DNA of 64,000 nt from Acinetobacter sp. Marseille-Q1618 (GCF_902809855.1 NZ_CADDWJ010000002.1:930001-994000), one strand, 5' to 3'. Shown: positions 47,402 to 57,808, numbered from the stretch's first letter. Notes: a model not told the origin generated them from the sequence alone. A program made the numbers and translations.

Positions 47402-49201
47402 GTGAACGAAAACGCACGAGAAAATATCGAAAAGATTTTAGCCAATATGACTACTTTGCCGGGCGTTTATAAAATGCTGGGCAAAGAGGGCGAGTTGTTA
47501 TATGTTGGCAAAGCCAAAAACCTCAAAAATCGTGTGTCCAGTTATTTTGTCAAAACGATTGAGCATCCCAAAACACAGGCTTTGGTTGCTCGAATTTATG
47601 ATATTGAAACTTTGGTGGTGCGTTCTGAAACCGAAGCATTATTACTTGAACAAAATCTAATTAAACTGCATCGCCCACCTTACAATATTATGCTTCGAGA
47701 CGATAAGTCTTACGTTTATATTTTCGTTTCGGCGGATCAGCCTTATCCACGCATCGCATCAGGACGTGGCAAAGGCAAACATCAAACCGGTAAATTTTTT
47801 GGACCTTATCCGAGTGCTTATAATGCTCGAGATACCTTACTGGTTTTACAAAAATTATTTAATGTACGCCAGTGTGAAAATAGCTATTTTTCGCAGCGTA
47901 AACGCCCATGTTTACAGTACCAAATCAAACGTTGTACTGCACCTTGTGTCGGATTCATCAGCCCTGAAGAGTATCAGGAAGATGTAAAAAATTCGATTCG
48001 TTTTTTAAATGGTGATACCAAAGAGCTGAACCAAGAATTAATTCAGAAAATGGAGCAAGCTGCTGAAAAACTAGAGTTTGAAAAAGCAGTATTTTATCGT
48101 GACCGTATGGCTTTATTGCGAGATGTACAGGCACAACAAGCGATTTATAAAGTCAAAGGCGAAGCAGATATTTTGGCGATAGCCTATCAAGCTGGAGTAA
48201 CTTGCGTCCAGATCATGCATGTGCGTAACGGAAAAATGTTGGGTGGGAAAAGTTATTTTCCAGATATGCTGGGCGATGATCTTGGGCAAATGTTGTCTGA
48301 TTTTATGGCGAATTTTTATTTCCAAGTCGCCGATGAAGTGCCTAATGAATTGATTATTAATGTTGATTTGCCCAACAGAAAAGAAATGGAAGCGGCATTT
48401 CAGCAACAATTTGAGAAGAAAATTCAAATCAAACCCAATGTCCGAGAAACACGTGCAGAATGGTTAGAACTTGCTGAAATGAATGTTCAGCATGCCATTA
48501 AAGGTAAATTAGCCAATCACTTAGAGCTGAATGAACGCTTTCATCAACTTGAAAAAGTCTGTGCCCGTCCAATTGACAGCATTGAGTGTTTTGACATTTC
48601 CCATACCATGGGTGAGGCGACGATTGCGTCTTGTGTGGTCTTTGATGCAGGGGGTGCAAGGAAGCGGGATTATCGTCAGTTTGCAATCAATGACATTACC
48701 GCAGGTGATGATTATGCGGCAATGCGTCAAGCCTTAACCCGACGTTATAAGAAAGCCATGTTGCCTGACTTGCTTTTAATTGATGGTGGTAAAGGACAGT
48801 TACACATGGCAATGGAAGTCATGCAAGATCTTGGTTTAGATGCTTTTATGCTTGGAGTTTCCAAAGGTGAAGGACGTAAACCCGGTCTAGAAACATTACA
48901 TTTTACTGATGGTACAAAGATTCAATTACCTGAGGACAACAAAGCCTTGCATTTGATTCAACAAGTCCGTGATGAAGCGCATCGTTTTGCTATCACACGT
49001 CATCGGGCAAAACGCGACAAACGTCGTGGTGGGTCAGTGTTGGAAGCGATTCCCGGATTGGGGCCAAAGCGTCGTCGAGATTTGTTGACCCATTTTGGTG
49101 GGATTCAGGGGGTGTTAAAAGCCTCTGAAAATGATCTGAAACTTGTTCCGGGCTTAGGTGATGTCATGGCGAGAACGATTTATAAGGTTTTACATGAGTA
49201 A
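47402..49201 (+). CDS. uvrC: Excinuclease ABC subunit C
   Basis: UvrC makes both incisions in nucleotide-excision repair after UvrAB damage recognition. The 599 residues show the GIY-YIG nuclease at the N-terminus ([27 protein letters not shown]), and a four-cysteine cluster region ([25 protein letters not shown]). They also show the UVR motif ([16 protein letters not shown]), the RNase H-like C-terminal nuclease ([26 protein letters not shown]) and tandem HhH motifs ([22 protein letters not shown]). The start is GTG at 47402, after an AGG ribosome site. Confidence 0.98.
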   Translation: MNENARENIEKILANMTTLPGVYKMLGKEGELLYVGKAKNLKNRVSSYFVKTIEHPKTQALVARIYDIETLVVRSETEALLLEQNLIKLHRPPYNIMLRDDKSYVYIFVSADQPYPRIASGRGKGKHQTGKFFGPYPSAYNARDTLLVLQKLFNVRQCENSYFSQRKRPCLQYQIKRCTAPCVGFISPEEYQEDVKNSIRFLNGDTKELNQELIQKMEQAAEKLEFEKAVFYRDRMALLRDVQAQQAIYKVKGEADILAIAYQAGVTCVQIMHVRNGKMLGGKSYFPDMLGDDLGQMLSDFMANFYFQVADEVPNELIINVDLPNRKEMEAAFQQQFEKKIQIKPNVRETRAEWLELAEMNVQHAIKGKLANHLELNERFHQLEKVCARPIDSIECFDISHTMGEATIASCVVFDAGGARKRDYRQFAINDITAGDDYAAMRQALTRRYKKAMLPDLLLIDGGKGQLHMAMEVMQDLGLDAFMLGVSKGEGRKPGLETLHFTDGTKIQLPEDNKALHLIQQVRDEAHRFAITRHRAKRDKRRGGSVLEAIPGLGPKRRRDLLTHFGGIQGVLKASENDLKLVPGLGDVMARTIYKVLHE

Positions 49202-49501
49202 AGCTGTCATAATTATCGATCATTAGATGCATTTAAGAAGCTAATAGTAGTAAATTCTCCGCCATATCGACTTACATAATCGTAATGCTGGTGAGAGAGT
49301 TTTATTTAAAGCAATTTTTCATTAAGTTAATTTCCCAAATTGCGATAAGGTTTTATTGTGTAAAATTTACTGTGTTGATTCATCCTATTAGTTAGCACCA
49401 TGTTTAGCTTTAAATTTAGACCGATTGTAAAAATGATTTGCCATAAAGTGCATTGACTCAGCAGTCATTGATCATTCACAAGTAAAGTTTAAATAGGCAA
49501 G
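49202..49501. other. Gene-free region between uvrC and the thioesterase gene (300 bases)
   Basis: There is no ORF or strong terminator. A small TGACT/AGTCA dyad with a 4-base spacer lies at 49454-49467, in the region where the thioesterase promoter is expected. Otherwise I see nothing. Confidence 0.5.
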
Positions 49502-50329
49502 ATGTCTAGCAATAAAAATGCAATGAGAATGGTCATGCAGTTAAAGGATTTATTTACTCAGATCGAACAGCAAGAATGGATTGAATTGCCAACAGGATGG
49601 TTACAAGGGCGTACTATTTTTGGTGGTTTGGTTGCAGGCATGCTGATTCATAAAGCCACAGTCACGATCAATGATCCATTGAAAAAACTATTGAGTTGTA
49701 GCATCACTTTTGTTGGGCCTGTGGAACAAGCGCCTGTAAAATTAAGCGCTGAAATTTTACGACAAGGTAAATCTGTCACCAGCATTGAAGTTCGACTTTG
49801 GCAAAATGATGCGGTACAAAGTATTTTAATTGCCAGTTTCGGCAGTCAGCGAGAGTCACAAATTCATGTGGCTTTAGAGCCACAAATACCTGATTTTCCG
49901 GCATTAGATCAGATTAATATTGTACCGAAATACTTACCCTTTCCTGAATGTGTGCAAAATTTTCAATTGGCTTGGACACATGGTAATTATCCGATTACTG
50001 CCAGTAAACAACCTGATTTTGCGGGCTGGTGTCGTTTTGATCCTGAACGACATTCACAACGCAGCATGACCCTTGCCGATATTGTCAATTTAATGGATGT
50101 ATGGCCACCGGGAGTATTGCCTATGTTTAAACAACCTGCACCAGCAAGTAGTTTAACTTGGCACCTAACGTTTATTGAACCGTTGCAACATCAATTGCAT
50201 GATTGGTTTAAATATCAAGTGATCACAGATCATGCAGAGCATGGTTATGCGACTGAACACAGTTACTTATGGGATCAAGAAAATCGCCTGATTGCGATTG
50301 CAAGACAAACTGTTACTGTCTTTGTCTAG
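49502..50329 (+). CDS. TesB-like acyl-CoA thioesterase family protein
   Basis: This 275-residue double-hotdog protein belongs to the 4HBT_3/TesB-like group. The N-terminal half has GRTIFGGLVAGMLIHKA (the GG turn and following helix) and SCSITFVGPVEQAPVKLSAEILRQGKSV. The second half has ADIVNLMDVWPPGV and ends with DHSYLWD-like EHSYLWDQENRLIAIARQTV. Such enzymes hydrolyse acyl-CoA in the cytoplasm. The ATG at 49502 follows AGG at 5 bases. It lies about 100 bases upstream of pgsA and may be cotranscribed. Confidence 0.86.
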   Translation: MSSNKNAMRMVMQLKDLFTQIEQQEWIELPTGWLQGRTIFGGLVAGMLIHKATVTINDPLKKLLSCSITFVGPVEQAPVKLSAEILRQGKSVTSIEVRLWQNDAVQSILIASFGSQRESQIHVALEPQIPDFPALDQINIVPKYLPFPECVQNFQLAWTHGNYPITASKQPDFAGWCRFDPERHSQRSMTLADIVNLMDVWPPGVLPMFKQPAPASSLTWHLTFIEPLQHQLHDWFKYQVITDHAEHGYATEHSYLWDQENRLIAIARQTVTVFV

Positions 50330-50430
50330 TCGACAGTTTCATGTGAATCGTTTAAAGTATGAGTACAAATAGAGCTTCACTCTACATGATCGTTTGCCTT
50401 GTTCATAGGTAAATAGGGGACTTACTGGCG

Positions 50431-51024
50431 GTGTCTATGACTACAGGTCGTATCCTGAATATTCCAAATATCTTGACGCTGGCACGTATTGCGTTAATTC
50501 CAGTTTTTTTGTTGATTGCATATTGGCCACCTGCGATTGGGGTCGGTGGGCACGAGGGTAGCATGACACGTCATGTTATTCTTACCGCAATTTTTGTGAT
50601 TGCAGCAGTCACAGATTGGTTTGATGGCTATCTGGCAAGAACTTTAAATCAAACTTCTGCATTTGGACGTTTTTTAGATCCAGTGGCAGATAAGTTGATG
50701 GTTGCCGCAGCTTTAATCGTTTTGGTGCAATGGAAACCGAGTATTGCGATGGCATTTGCTGCGATTGTGATTATTTCGCGTGAAATAACCGTATCTGCCC
50801 TGCGTGAGTGGATGGCAGAATTAGGTGCACGTACCAATGTTGCTGTTTCAACGGTGGGTAAATATAAAACGGCCTTTCAAATGATTGCGATTACGGTGTT
50901 TTTATTGAATTGGCAACCACTTGAATTGGTTGCTTATGCATTATTGTATACCGCAGTCATTCTAACTTTGTGGTCGATGTTTATTTACTTAAAAGCAGCT
51001 TGGCCGTATTTAAAACAACCTTGA
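50431..51024 (+). CDS. pgsA: CDP-diacylglycerol--glycerol-3-phosphate 3-phosphatidyltransferase
   Basis: PgsA makes phosphatidylglycerol phosphate, the committed step to PG and cardiolipin, in the inner membrane. The 197-residue (or 195) protein has about five hydrophobic helices. It contains the CDP-alcohol phosphotransferase signature DWFDGYLARTLNQTSAFG..LDPVADK, with all the metal-binding aspartates. The GTG at 50431 has AGGGGA 10 bases upstream; the ATG at 50437 is an equally plausible start (MTTGRILNIPN). A strong terminator follows. pgsA follows uvrC here as in many Gammaproteobacteria, with a thioesterase gene between. Confidence 0.95.
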   Translation: MSMTTGRILNIPNILTLARIALIPVFLLIAYWPPAIGVGGHEGSMTRHVILTAIFVIAAVTDWFDGYLARTLNQTSAFGRFLDPVADKLMVAAALIVLVQWKPSIAMAFAAIVIISREITVSALREWMAELGARTNVAVSTVGKYKTAFQMIAITVFLLNWQPLELVAYALLYTAVILTLWSMFIYLKAAWPYLKQP

Positions 51025-51038
51025 TATACAAAGATTCA

Positions 51039-51072
51039 AAAAAGCCCTTATTCCTAGAAATAAGGGCTTTTT
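51039..51072 (+). terminator. Bidirectional terminator between pgsA and the ABC exporter
   Basis: A 14-bp perfect stem AAAAAGCCCTTATT with its complement (51039-51052, 51059-51072), A-run on one side and T-run on the other, so it works for both convergent genes. Confidence 0.94.
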
Positions 51073-51125
51073 AATTATGTGGTAGTGCGTGGTTTTATTT
51101 GAAAATATCAGTTAATTGCAGTACA

Positions 51126-52928
51126 TCAACTATGCGTTTCCTCTTCAGCATCATCTTCAAAAGTTTTGGCAATTTTTTCGATATTTAAACTCTTTGCCAT
51201 CGCATCAAAAATTTCTTTATAAGCACCATCTTGATGATACAAATCATCATGCTCGCCATGTTCTGCAATATGTCCTTCTTTCATGACATAAGTATAATCA
51301 GCATCAATAATCTGCGACAAACTATGTGAAATAATAATCACTGTACGTCCTTGTTTGATCTCATCCAAACTTTGCTTAATTTGCTCAGCCGCAATTGCAT
51401 CTAAACTTGCAGTCGGTTCATCAAGGAAAATAATCGGTGGGTTTTTCAAAAACATACGAGCCAATGCAATCCGTTGCTGTTGTCCACCTGATAACATCAG
51501 GGCATCTGCATCATAAGCATGTGGAAGCTTTAAAATCTGATCATGAATCGAGGCTTTTTTGGCTGCTTGCATCACATCTTCAAGTGTTGCATCGATTTTA
51601 CCATAACGGATATTGTCAAAAATAGAGCCTTGGAAAATATGATTTTTTTGTAGTACCAAACCGATATGATCACGTAAGTATTGGGTATCAATATCTTCTA
51701 AATCAATACCATCAAGACGAATACAACCCGATTCAGGTACATAAAACTTATCCAGTAAACTGATTAGCGTTGACTTGCCCGCACCCGATAAACCAACCAA
51801 GGCGGTGATTTTATTGGGTTGAATATTCATATTAATATTATGCAAAGCTTGATGTCTGTTTGGATAACTGAAATTGACATTTTCCAAAGAAAACTTGCCT
51901 TGAATTTGTGGTTTCAATGAACCACTGGATTCAATTTCATGATCAGCTTCCAAGATTTTGAAGAAGCTTTCGGAATAAATCATCGCATCGTTCACCTCAT
52001 CATAAATACGATGTAACGAACGAATCGGCGCAGATACATTATTAAATAACAGCACATGGTACATGATCATGCCGATACTCATTTGCCCATCCAAAACAAA
52101 ATAAGCGGTCAGAATAATGATCAGTACAATACCAATTTGCTCAATAAAAGTTTTTAAACCGTCAAATATAAAACTGGTCTGACGGGTATGCATTTGGTTT
52201 TCAGTCAGTTCTTTTTGTAGTTTAAGCTGTTTTTCTGCCTCGATCGACTCACGGTTAAACGACTTAATCACGGTAATCGAGTTGATAATACCTAAAATTC
52301 CCTGACTTTTCTTTTCTCGACCATCACGTAAGTTTCTACGCCAGCCACCAAGTTTTTGGGCTTGTTTATAGGTCAGCCAAAAGTAAATCGGCACAATCGC
52401 TGTTGCGACCAAGCCGACCCAAAAGTTGGCATAGTACATTAGCCCCAATGCCACAATCGCACTGGTAAATAACGGTAAAATATCAATAAAAAAGATTTGC
52501 ACCAAACGTGTTAGTGAACCTATACCGCGGTCAATACGGGTCTGTAATTTACCTGCTTGGTTATTATCATCGTTAAAAAAAGCCAAACGATAAGTCAGGA
52601 ATTTTTCAATAATGCCTTGTGCCAAATCTTGCGACACTAAAATTCGCAGCTTTTCACCATAAAATTTTTGTCCAAACTGCACAATTGCACTAATAATTTC
52701 TTTGCCCAATAAAATCACTGTGATGGTGATAAGGATATGCCAGCCTGCATTAAGCCCTTGTCCTGCTTCAACTAATTTATTGATGCTATCAACTGCATAT
52801 TGCAAAGTTAGGGCATTCACCTGAGCGGTGAGTGAGCCAATCAGCGTCAAAATTAGAGTAGCAACGACTAACCAACGATAAGGTCTGACAAAAGGACGTA
52901 ATTTTTCAAATAATTGCCAAAGGTTCAT
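51126..52928 (-). CDS. ABC exporter (fused permease and ATPase)
   Basis: This protein has about 600 residues from the ATG at 52928 (an in-frame GTG at 52934 is an alternative). The N-terminal ABC-type transmembrane domain has six helices. The ATPase has Walker A GLSGAGKST, Q-loop VLQKNHIF, signature LSGGQQQR, Walker B IIFLDEPTASLD and switch HSL (IIISHSLSQI). The half-transporter probably works as a homodimer in the inner membrane, like MsbA/lipid or drug exporters. The acidic tail (EDDAEEETHS) is unusual but uninformative. The substrate is unknown. Confidence 0.9.
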   Translation of the reverse strand: MNLWQLFEKLRPFVRPYRWLVVATLILTLIGSLTAQVNALTLQYAVDSINKLVEAGQGLNAGWHILITITVILLGKEIISAIVQFGQKFYGEKLRILVSQDLAQGIIEKFLTYRLAFFNDDNNQAGKLQTRIDRGIGSLTRLVQIFFIDILPLFTSAIVALGLMYYANFWVGLVATAIVPIYFWLTYKQAQKLGGWRRNLRDGREKKSQGILGIINSITVIKSFNRESIEAEKQLKLQKELTENQMHTRQTSFIFDGLKTFIEQIGIVLIIILTAYFVLDGQMSIGMIMYHVLLFNNVSAPIRSLHRIYDEVNDAMIYSESFFKILEADHEIESSGSLKPQIQGKFSLENVNFSYPNRHQALHNINMNIQPNKITALVGLSGAGKSTLISLLDKFYVPESGCIRLDGIDLEDIDTQYLRDHIGLVLQKNHIFQGSIFDNIRYGKIDATLEDVMQAAKKASIHDQILKLPHAYDADALMLSGGQQQRIALARMFLKNPPIIFLDEPTASLDAIAAEQIKQSLDEIKQGRTVIIISHSLSQIIDADYTYVMKEGHIAEHGEHDDLYHQDGAYKEIFDAMAKSLNIEKIAKTFEDDAEEETHS

Positions 52929-53171
52929 AGACACTTGTTTTTATTGGGATGTGTTTTAGTCTAATTGTGAACGTATTTTGTCACAAGCATCTACAATGTT
53001 TTGAATTGTGAATGAAATCATTCAACCCTAAATTTTCTTGATAATTTCCGATTAATATTTTGAGCAAATCCAAGACATTTTTGAAAGTGTTATCAATCCT
53101 AAGCCCTAGCAACATCCATGTTGCTTCAATGGCATTGATTTTTTTTAAAATTAAATAGTTAGAAAAAGAAG

Positions 53172-53879
53172 TTAAGCTCTGGTTAATGGATAAAGCTTAT
53201 CATCAAACTGCTCTAAAGTTGGAAATTCAATCGGCTGTAGATTTTCAAGATTTTGTAAATGCTGACGATAATCTCGCAACATTTGCTCACGGGCTTCCTC
53301 AGAAATATATGGCACATGATAGGCAATAAAAGCGGGCAATACTTCATAACCGACATAAGCCAAAGTCCCCCGTTGGATTGGAATCAAAATATTGTCCATG
53401 GCACCATGAATCGCAGTTTCTCCAAACATATGATCACGTCCACCTAATGTGAAGCATAGCATCGCTTTTTTGCCAGCCATGCCGCCATGATTATAAAAAC
53501 GTTTACCGCCATAAAAAATGCCTGACACAAATACACGATCAATCCAACCTTTCAACAGGGCAGGCATCGACATCCAATACATAGGGAAATTTAAAATCAA
53601 CAGATCTGCTTTTTGAACTTTTTCAATTTCAGTTTGAATGTCATTTACCAAAACATGATGTTTACTGGCATGACGCTGTTCTAAAGCATAATTTAAATAA
53701 TCAGGATTACCACGTTCAATAAAATCCGCAGCAGATGCCACAGGGTTGAAATTCATGGCGTATAAATCAGAAACTTCAACGTCATGTCCAAGTTTTTGTA
53801 ATTCTTCAATGGCAGTCGTTTTTAGCGAATTGGTAAAAGAAAGCGGCTCAGGATGAGCATGGACAATCAAAATATTCAT
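53172..53879 (-). CDS. NAD(P)H-dependent oxidoreductase (NQO1/flavodoxin-2 family)
   Basis: This 235-residue FMN/FAD-binding quinone reductase-like protein has the flavodoxin_2 fold: MNILIVHAHPEPLSFTNSL at the N-terminus, ILNFPMYWMSMPALLKGWIDRVFVSGIFY (isoalloxazine-binding loop), and a GGRDHMFGE segment. It probably carries out two-electron reduction of quinones or nitro/azo compounds in the cytoplasm. It is single on its strand, upstream of the IclR gene and not obviously cotranscribed with it, since a hairpin terminator lies between them. Confidence 0.9.
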   Translation of the reverse strand: MNILIVHAHPEPLSFTNSLKTTAIEELQKLGHDVEVSDLYAMNFNPVASAADFIERGNPDYLNYALEQRHASKHHVLVNDIQTEIEKVQKADLLILNFPMYWMSMPALLKGWIDRVFVSGIFYGGKRFYNHGGMAGKKAMLCFTLGGRDHMFGETAIHGAMDNILIPIQRGTLAYVGYEVLPAFIAYHVPYISEEAREQMLRDYRQHLQNLENLQPIEFPTLEQFDDKLYPLTRA

Positions 53880-54209
53880 GAGCTGTATTTTCCGAAAATT
53901 TTATAGACAGTGTTGTTATTGCTTGTTGGAATTATTTACCAAATTATCTAAATCGCCAATTACCCAAAATTTATTTTCAAAGTCTACAAGGTAAATTACG
54001 ACATTCTCAAGGCATATAGTTTTTAGTACAGACATAAAAAATGCCAGTTAATTACACATCAACTGGCATTCCTCTGAGTGCGAATTATTTCCGTAAAAAT
54101 AATTTCGCTAACTTTATAAACTGCTGGAGAACAGAATCATAGTATGAGAATTAGATTGATTTTACAATCTTATAAATTGTAAAATTTCTTTCGATTATCA
54201 ACTCACACC
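53880..54209. other. Gene-free region with two adjacent hairpins (330 bases)
   Basis: It contains the terminator at 54035-54070 and, 8 bases further, an imperfect GCGAATTATTT/AAATAATTTCGC stem (54078-54106). The rest is AT-rich and empty. The NAD(P)H oxidoreductase promoter must lie within its first half. Confidence 0.6.
54035..54070 (-). terminator. Minus-strand terminator of the IclR regulator gene
   Basis: A 10-bp perfect stem AATGCCAGTT/AACTGGCATT with an 11-base loop. The minus strand ends in six T. Confidence 0.85.
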
Positions 54210-55025
54210 TTAAATGTTGACTTGAAAATGTTTCGGTGTGGGGTTTAATTCAGACAATTGATCATTTTCAGACAAGGCTTGATAGCGTTTCTCGATTTGT
54301 TCAGCCGAGTCTTGTAAAGTTTCAATTAACTTTTGCAAATTTAAAAAATCAAAGCGATTTTTAGAGGCTAAAACAGTTAAAGCCAAAGGCGCTTCTTTGC
54401 TTGAAAACTTAATTGGAATCGACAAACCAGACACATTTGGATCAAGTTCACCTTGAGAAAAATAGTAACCTTGTTTTTTGATTTTCTTCATTTTTTGAAT
54501 GAAAATATCTTCGCTCTCGGCAAAGCCGACTTCAGCGAGTTGTGCCTGAAAACGTGCATAGTAATTTTGAATATGATGCTTTGATAAATGCGCCATAATC
54601 GCTTTTGGCGATGAACCCATATAGACAGGACGTGGACAACCACGACCATAGGTTAATAAGGTTTCATCACGGTACACTTCATGATGCACATCAATACAAT
54701 AATGATCATTGAGTTGGGTCAGTAGGCAGCATAGTTCGGTACGTTCAGAAATTTCCTGCATAAAGGGTTTGCTGATTTGGACTAAAGGATCAGTAGTTCT
54801 GGAAATATAATCCATCACTGCAATTTTAGGACCTAAGGTGTAGTCCCCTGATGTGCCACTCAAGCGCTGTAAAATATCTGCTGAAACCAGTTCTTTTAAA
54901 TATCTATAACTTGTTGGTTTTGATAGGTTTAATTCTTGACAAATGACATCAACATTAATCACTGGGCGTGACACCGAGAATAAATCCAATACGGTGAGAA
55001 TTTTACCAAAACTTGAAAGCGCCAT
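54210..55025 (-). CDS. IclR-family transcriptional regulator
   Basis: This 271-residue regulator has the N-terminal winged helix (SFGKILTVLDLFSVSRPVINVDVICQELNLSKPTSYRYLKELV), a linker, and the C-terminal effector-binding IclR domain (LGPKIAVMDY, DPLVQISKPFMQEISERTELCCLL, GSSPKAIMAHL, GLSIPIKF). It is divergent from the FUSC efflux operon across ~500 bases and is the natural candidate to control it. The effector (often an aromatic or small carboxylic acid) cannot be read from the sequence. Confidence 0.93.
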   Translation of the reverse strand: MALSSFGKILTVLDLFSVSRPVINVDVICQELNLSKPTSYRYLKELVSADILQRLSGTSGDYTLGPKIAVMDYISRTTDPLVQISKPFMQEISERTELCCLLTQLNDHYCIDVHHEVYRDETLLTYGRGCPRPVYMGSSPKAIMAHLSKHHIQNYYARFQAQLAEVGFAESEDIFIQKMKKIKKQGYYFSQGELDPNVSGLSIPIKFSSKEAPLALTVLASKNRFDFLNLQKLIETLQDSAEQIEKRYQALSENDQLSELNPTPKHFQVNI

Positions 55026-55526
55026 TGATTACCTACTTAGTACCTATAGACCAAAAAAGAAAATTTATCATGTTACTTTATAACAAAAAAAAATGAAAAA
55101 AAATTGAATTTCATCATAAAACGATCTGATTTAGAAAATCATCACAAATTTAGCCAAAAGTATGCATTGTTATTTACCGCACTCAACTGCTTTTTTTGAA
55201 AATATAAGAAAAATGCAGTTTATGCATAAAGGCAAGGTATTTGGATAAATTTACTAATAATTAATCATTATATTATCACTATAAGATATTTTTATTGACT
55301 AAATATATTTTTTTTGAAAAAATAACTTTAAAAATATCTCATCATGAATTTTGTGTTTAATTAAATATTGATCATGGTGTAGCGCATATTTTTCCCTCCT
55401 CGTAATTCAACCTTATCGTTTTGCTTATTTAGGCTCATGATCTCGGCTTTATAGAGCGGTGCTTGAGTGGCCGATACAAAACGTAGGGAGGTGTATTCAC
55501 TGGCATTTAGTAAATAAAGGATGACG
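55026..55526. other. Gene-free control region between the IclR gene and the FUSC operon (501 bases)
   Basis: It is strongly AT-rich on the IclR side. From ~55388 to 55510 the base composition is higher in G+C. There the minus strand contains GAGGAGGG (55394-55401) six bases before a 9-codon reading frame (MRYTMINI, 55361-55387). A CCCTCC/GGGAGG pair (55394-55399, 55486-55491) flanks this richer part. The two divergent promoters are expected here. Confidence 0.55.
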
Positions 55527-57611
55527 ATGTTATTTATTCGACAGTTATTGGCTTTTAGACCCAATAAATTAGATTGGATTTTTGCAACTAAAACCTTTAT
55601 TGCAGCAATGCTGGCTCTATATATCGCATTCTCATTGAACTTAAGTTATCCGATGTGGGCGATGGGTACGGTCTTTGTGATTGCTAACCCTTATTCAGGT
55701 ATGACTGCCTCAAAAAGTATTTATCGGATTTTGGGTACTTTAGGTGGGGCATGTTTTGCTGTCGCTGTTACGCCTTATCTGATTAATACACCGTGGTTAT
55801 TTAGTTTTGTTTTGGCGAGCTGGGTGGCGCTGTGTTTGTATATATCTTTGTTAGATCGTACACCACGTAGTTATATTACGATGTTGGCAGGCTACACCGC
55901 TGTTATTATTTGTTTTAATGCAGTTTTTTATATTGAAACTGTTTCAATCTTTGACATGGCGCTTGGGCGTTTCTTAGAAATTTCTCTAGGCGTCGTGTGT
56001 AGTGCTGTAGTCACTACAACGATTTTCCCCATGAATATTGGCCCTGTGGTGGAAATGCGGGTCAGCAAAAGTCTAAAAGACATCAAAAGCGTTTTTGATG
56101 CAATTTTGTCAGATCCGAAGCATCAGGATAACTATACTCAGTTATTGGCAAGTATTACCCGTGATACAACCGATATTCACACCATGGCGATTCACTTAAG
56201 TTATGAAAAATCAAAACTTAAGGGGATGACCAAGCCTTTGCAAGAGTTACTACATCAAATGACCATGTTGCTTGCAAACTTGGTGGCGATGTCTGAACGG
56301 ATTAAGCAACTCGATGAAATTGATTTGGGATATCGCCAATATTTACAGCGTTTTCATCAACAGGTGGATGCTTTCTTAGATGCTCACCATACGATTCAGC
56401 AAGATCAATTAAAACATCTGCCAGCAGATTTTGATCAAGCATTTGATGAAATTGTGAAACATGCCAAAGCAGAGCAACGTATTGTTTTGGGGAGTTTGAA
56501 AATGGACATTCGTCACTGTATCCAAAATGTGCAAACGGTGCGTTTAATTTGGCAATACATTCAAAATGGACAAACAACCTTACCTGAGTCTGTAGTCAGC
56601 CTGACGACCACTTATCCGAGTTTACATCGTGATTATGGCGTGGCAATTCGTGGTGGTATTTCTGCTTTTCTTACTATTCTCATTGCTTGTGCTTTTTGGA
56701 TTTTAAGCGGTTGGAAATATGGCTTCATGATGGCGGAGATGGCAGCAATCAGTGCCTGTATTTTGACATTTTTAGATAATCCTGTGCCTGCCTTGAAAAT
56801 GTTTATTCAAGCGACAACGGTGGCAGCGGTATTTGTTTTTATCTATGCCTTCGGCATATTTCCACAGGTCGGTTCATTTTTTGAATTGGTATTGGTTTTT
56901 GCACCATTTTTAATGTTCTGTTTGTTGTTGTTTTTACATCCGCCTTTAAATGGTTTTGGTTTGCCTTTGATTATGGGCACAGTGATGGGATCGAATGTTC
57001 AAAACCATTATTTTATGGATCCCAACTTGGTATTGGACTTTTCCCTCGGAACCATTATTGGTCCAATTATTTCGATTTGTGTGGTGCATATGGTACGTGC
57101 TATGTCGCCTGATATGACCGTGCAACGGATTTTGGCATTGCACTATAAAGCTATACGAGAAACCATTTGGATGGATTATGGAATTGGCTTTCGGATTCAT
57201 CTACGGAGTATGTTGGATCGTATCGGGGTATTAAATACCAAGCAGGTGCAATCTGAACACCTAAGTGCAGAAATTAATGCTGCTTTGATTGAATCAAGCG
57301 CTGTGATAGACCTGACACGCCTACAAGAGTTGGTTAAAAAACTCTCTACAGAGTCGCCTGTAGTTGCTTCAATTTTTCAACTACAAAAATATTTAAATCA
57401 ATGGTTTGGTTTAAAAGAAAAAGGTCAAAATGATCAGCAACTATTGACCTCTATCGTGCGACAGTTAGATCAAATCCTTCATCAAGCTCAAAGTTTAGGT
57501 GATGAAGACATACGACATCGTATTGAAATTTCTATTAATAATATTCGAAATAGTATTTGTCATATCCCAATGATAACTACTGAAAATTCAGCAATTTTAG
57601 TTGGAGCGTAA
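55527..57611 (+). CDS. FUSC-family efflux protein (AaeB-like)
   Basis: This protein has about 694 residues from the ATG at 55527, which lies 6 bases after AAAGG; an ATG at 55521 overlaps that ribosome site. The FUSC arrangement is two blocks of membrane helices, the first at ~20-165 (IFATKTFIAAMLALYIAFSLNLSYPMWAMGTVFVIANPYSG) and the second at ~375-530 (AIRGGISAFLTILIACAFWILSGW). A long cytoplasmic helical domain lies between them and another after them. With the DUF1656 and HlyD-type genes it forms an AaeXAB-like tripartite pump for aromatic acids or drugs. Confidence 0.9.
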   Translation: MLFIRQLLAFRPNKLDWIFATKTFIAAMLALYIAFSLNLSYPMWAMGTVFVIANPYSGMTASKSIYRILGTLGGACFAVAVTPYLINTPWLFSFVLASWVALCLYISLLDRTPRSYITMLAGYTAVIICFNAVFYIETVSIFDMALGRFLEISLGVVCSAVVTTTIFPMNIGPVVEMRVSKSLKDIKSVFDAILSDPKHQDNYTQLLASITRDTTDIHTMAIHLSYEKSKLKGMTKPLQELLHQMTMLLANLVAMSERIKQLDEIDLGYRQYLQRFHQQVDAFLDAHHTIQQDQLKHLPADFDQAFDEIVKHAKAEQRIVLGSLKMDIRHCIQNVQTVRLIWQYIQNGQTTLPESVVSLTTTYPSLHRDYGVAIRGGISAFLTILIACAFWILSGWKYGFMMAEMAAISACILTFLDNPVPALKMFIQATTVAAVFVFIYAFGIFPQVGSFFELVLVFAPFLMFCLLLFLHPPLNGFGLPLIMGTVMGSNVQNHYFMDPNLVLDFSLGTIIGPIISICVVHMVRAMSPDMTVQRILALHYKAIRETIWMDYGIGFRIHLRSMLDRIGVLNTKQVQSEHLSAEINAALIESSAVIDLTRLQELVKKLSTESPVVASIFQLQKYLNQWFGLKEKGQNDQQLLTSIVRQLDQILHQAQSLGDEDIRHRIEISINNIRNSICHIPMITTENSAILVGA

Positions 57612-57613
57612 AA

Positions 57614-57808
57614 ATGGGAGAACTGAATGTTTATGGTGTTTATGTTCCTATTTTTCTTATCCAAGCGGTGTTGGCGTATGGCGTATGGCGAGTGGTGTGT
57701 TTGGGTACAGACCGTTTGATTGAACAGGACTGGATTGCATTACCGAGTATTTTTAATCTCGGTGTGTATTTGATTTTATTGTGGCTCATTCATTGGTTGT
57801 TTATTTAA
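57614..57808 (+). CDS. DUF1656 (AaeX-like) small membrane protein
   Basis: This 64-residue protein has two hydrophobic helices (FLIQAVLAYGVWRVV and IFNLGVYLILLWLIHWLFI) and the typical ELNVYGVYVPIFLIQ start of the DUF1656/AaeX family. It begins 2 bases after the FUSC stop. AaeX-like proteins always accompany AaeA/AaeB pumps but have no proven function. Confidence 0.92.
   Translation: MGELNVYGVYVPIFLIQAVLAYGVWRVVCLGTDRLIEQDWIALPSIFNLGVYLILLWLIHWLFI

Noticed and set aside
55241..55275. Fur-box-like AT palindrome upstream of the IclR gene
   Set aside because: Only about 12 of 19 positions match the consensus, which is expected by chance in DNA this AT-rich.
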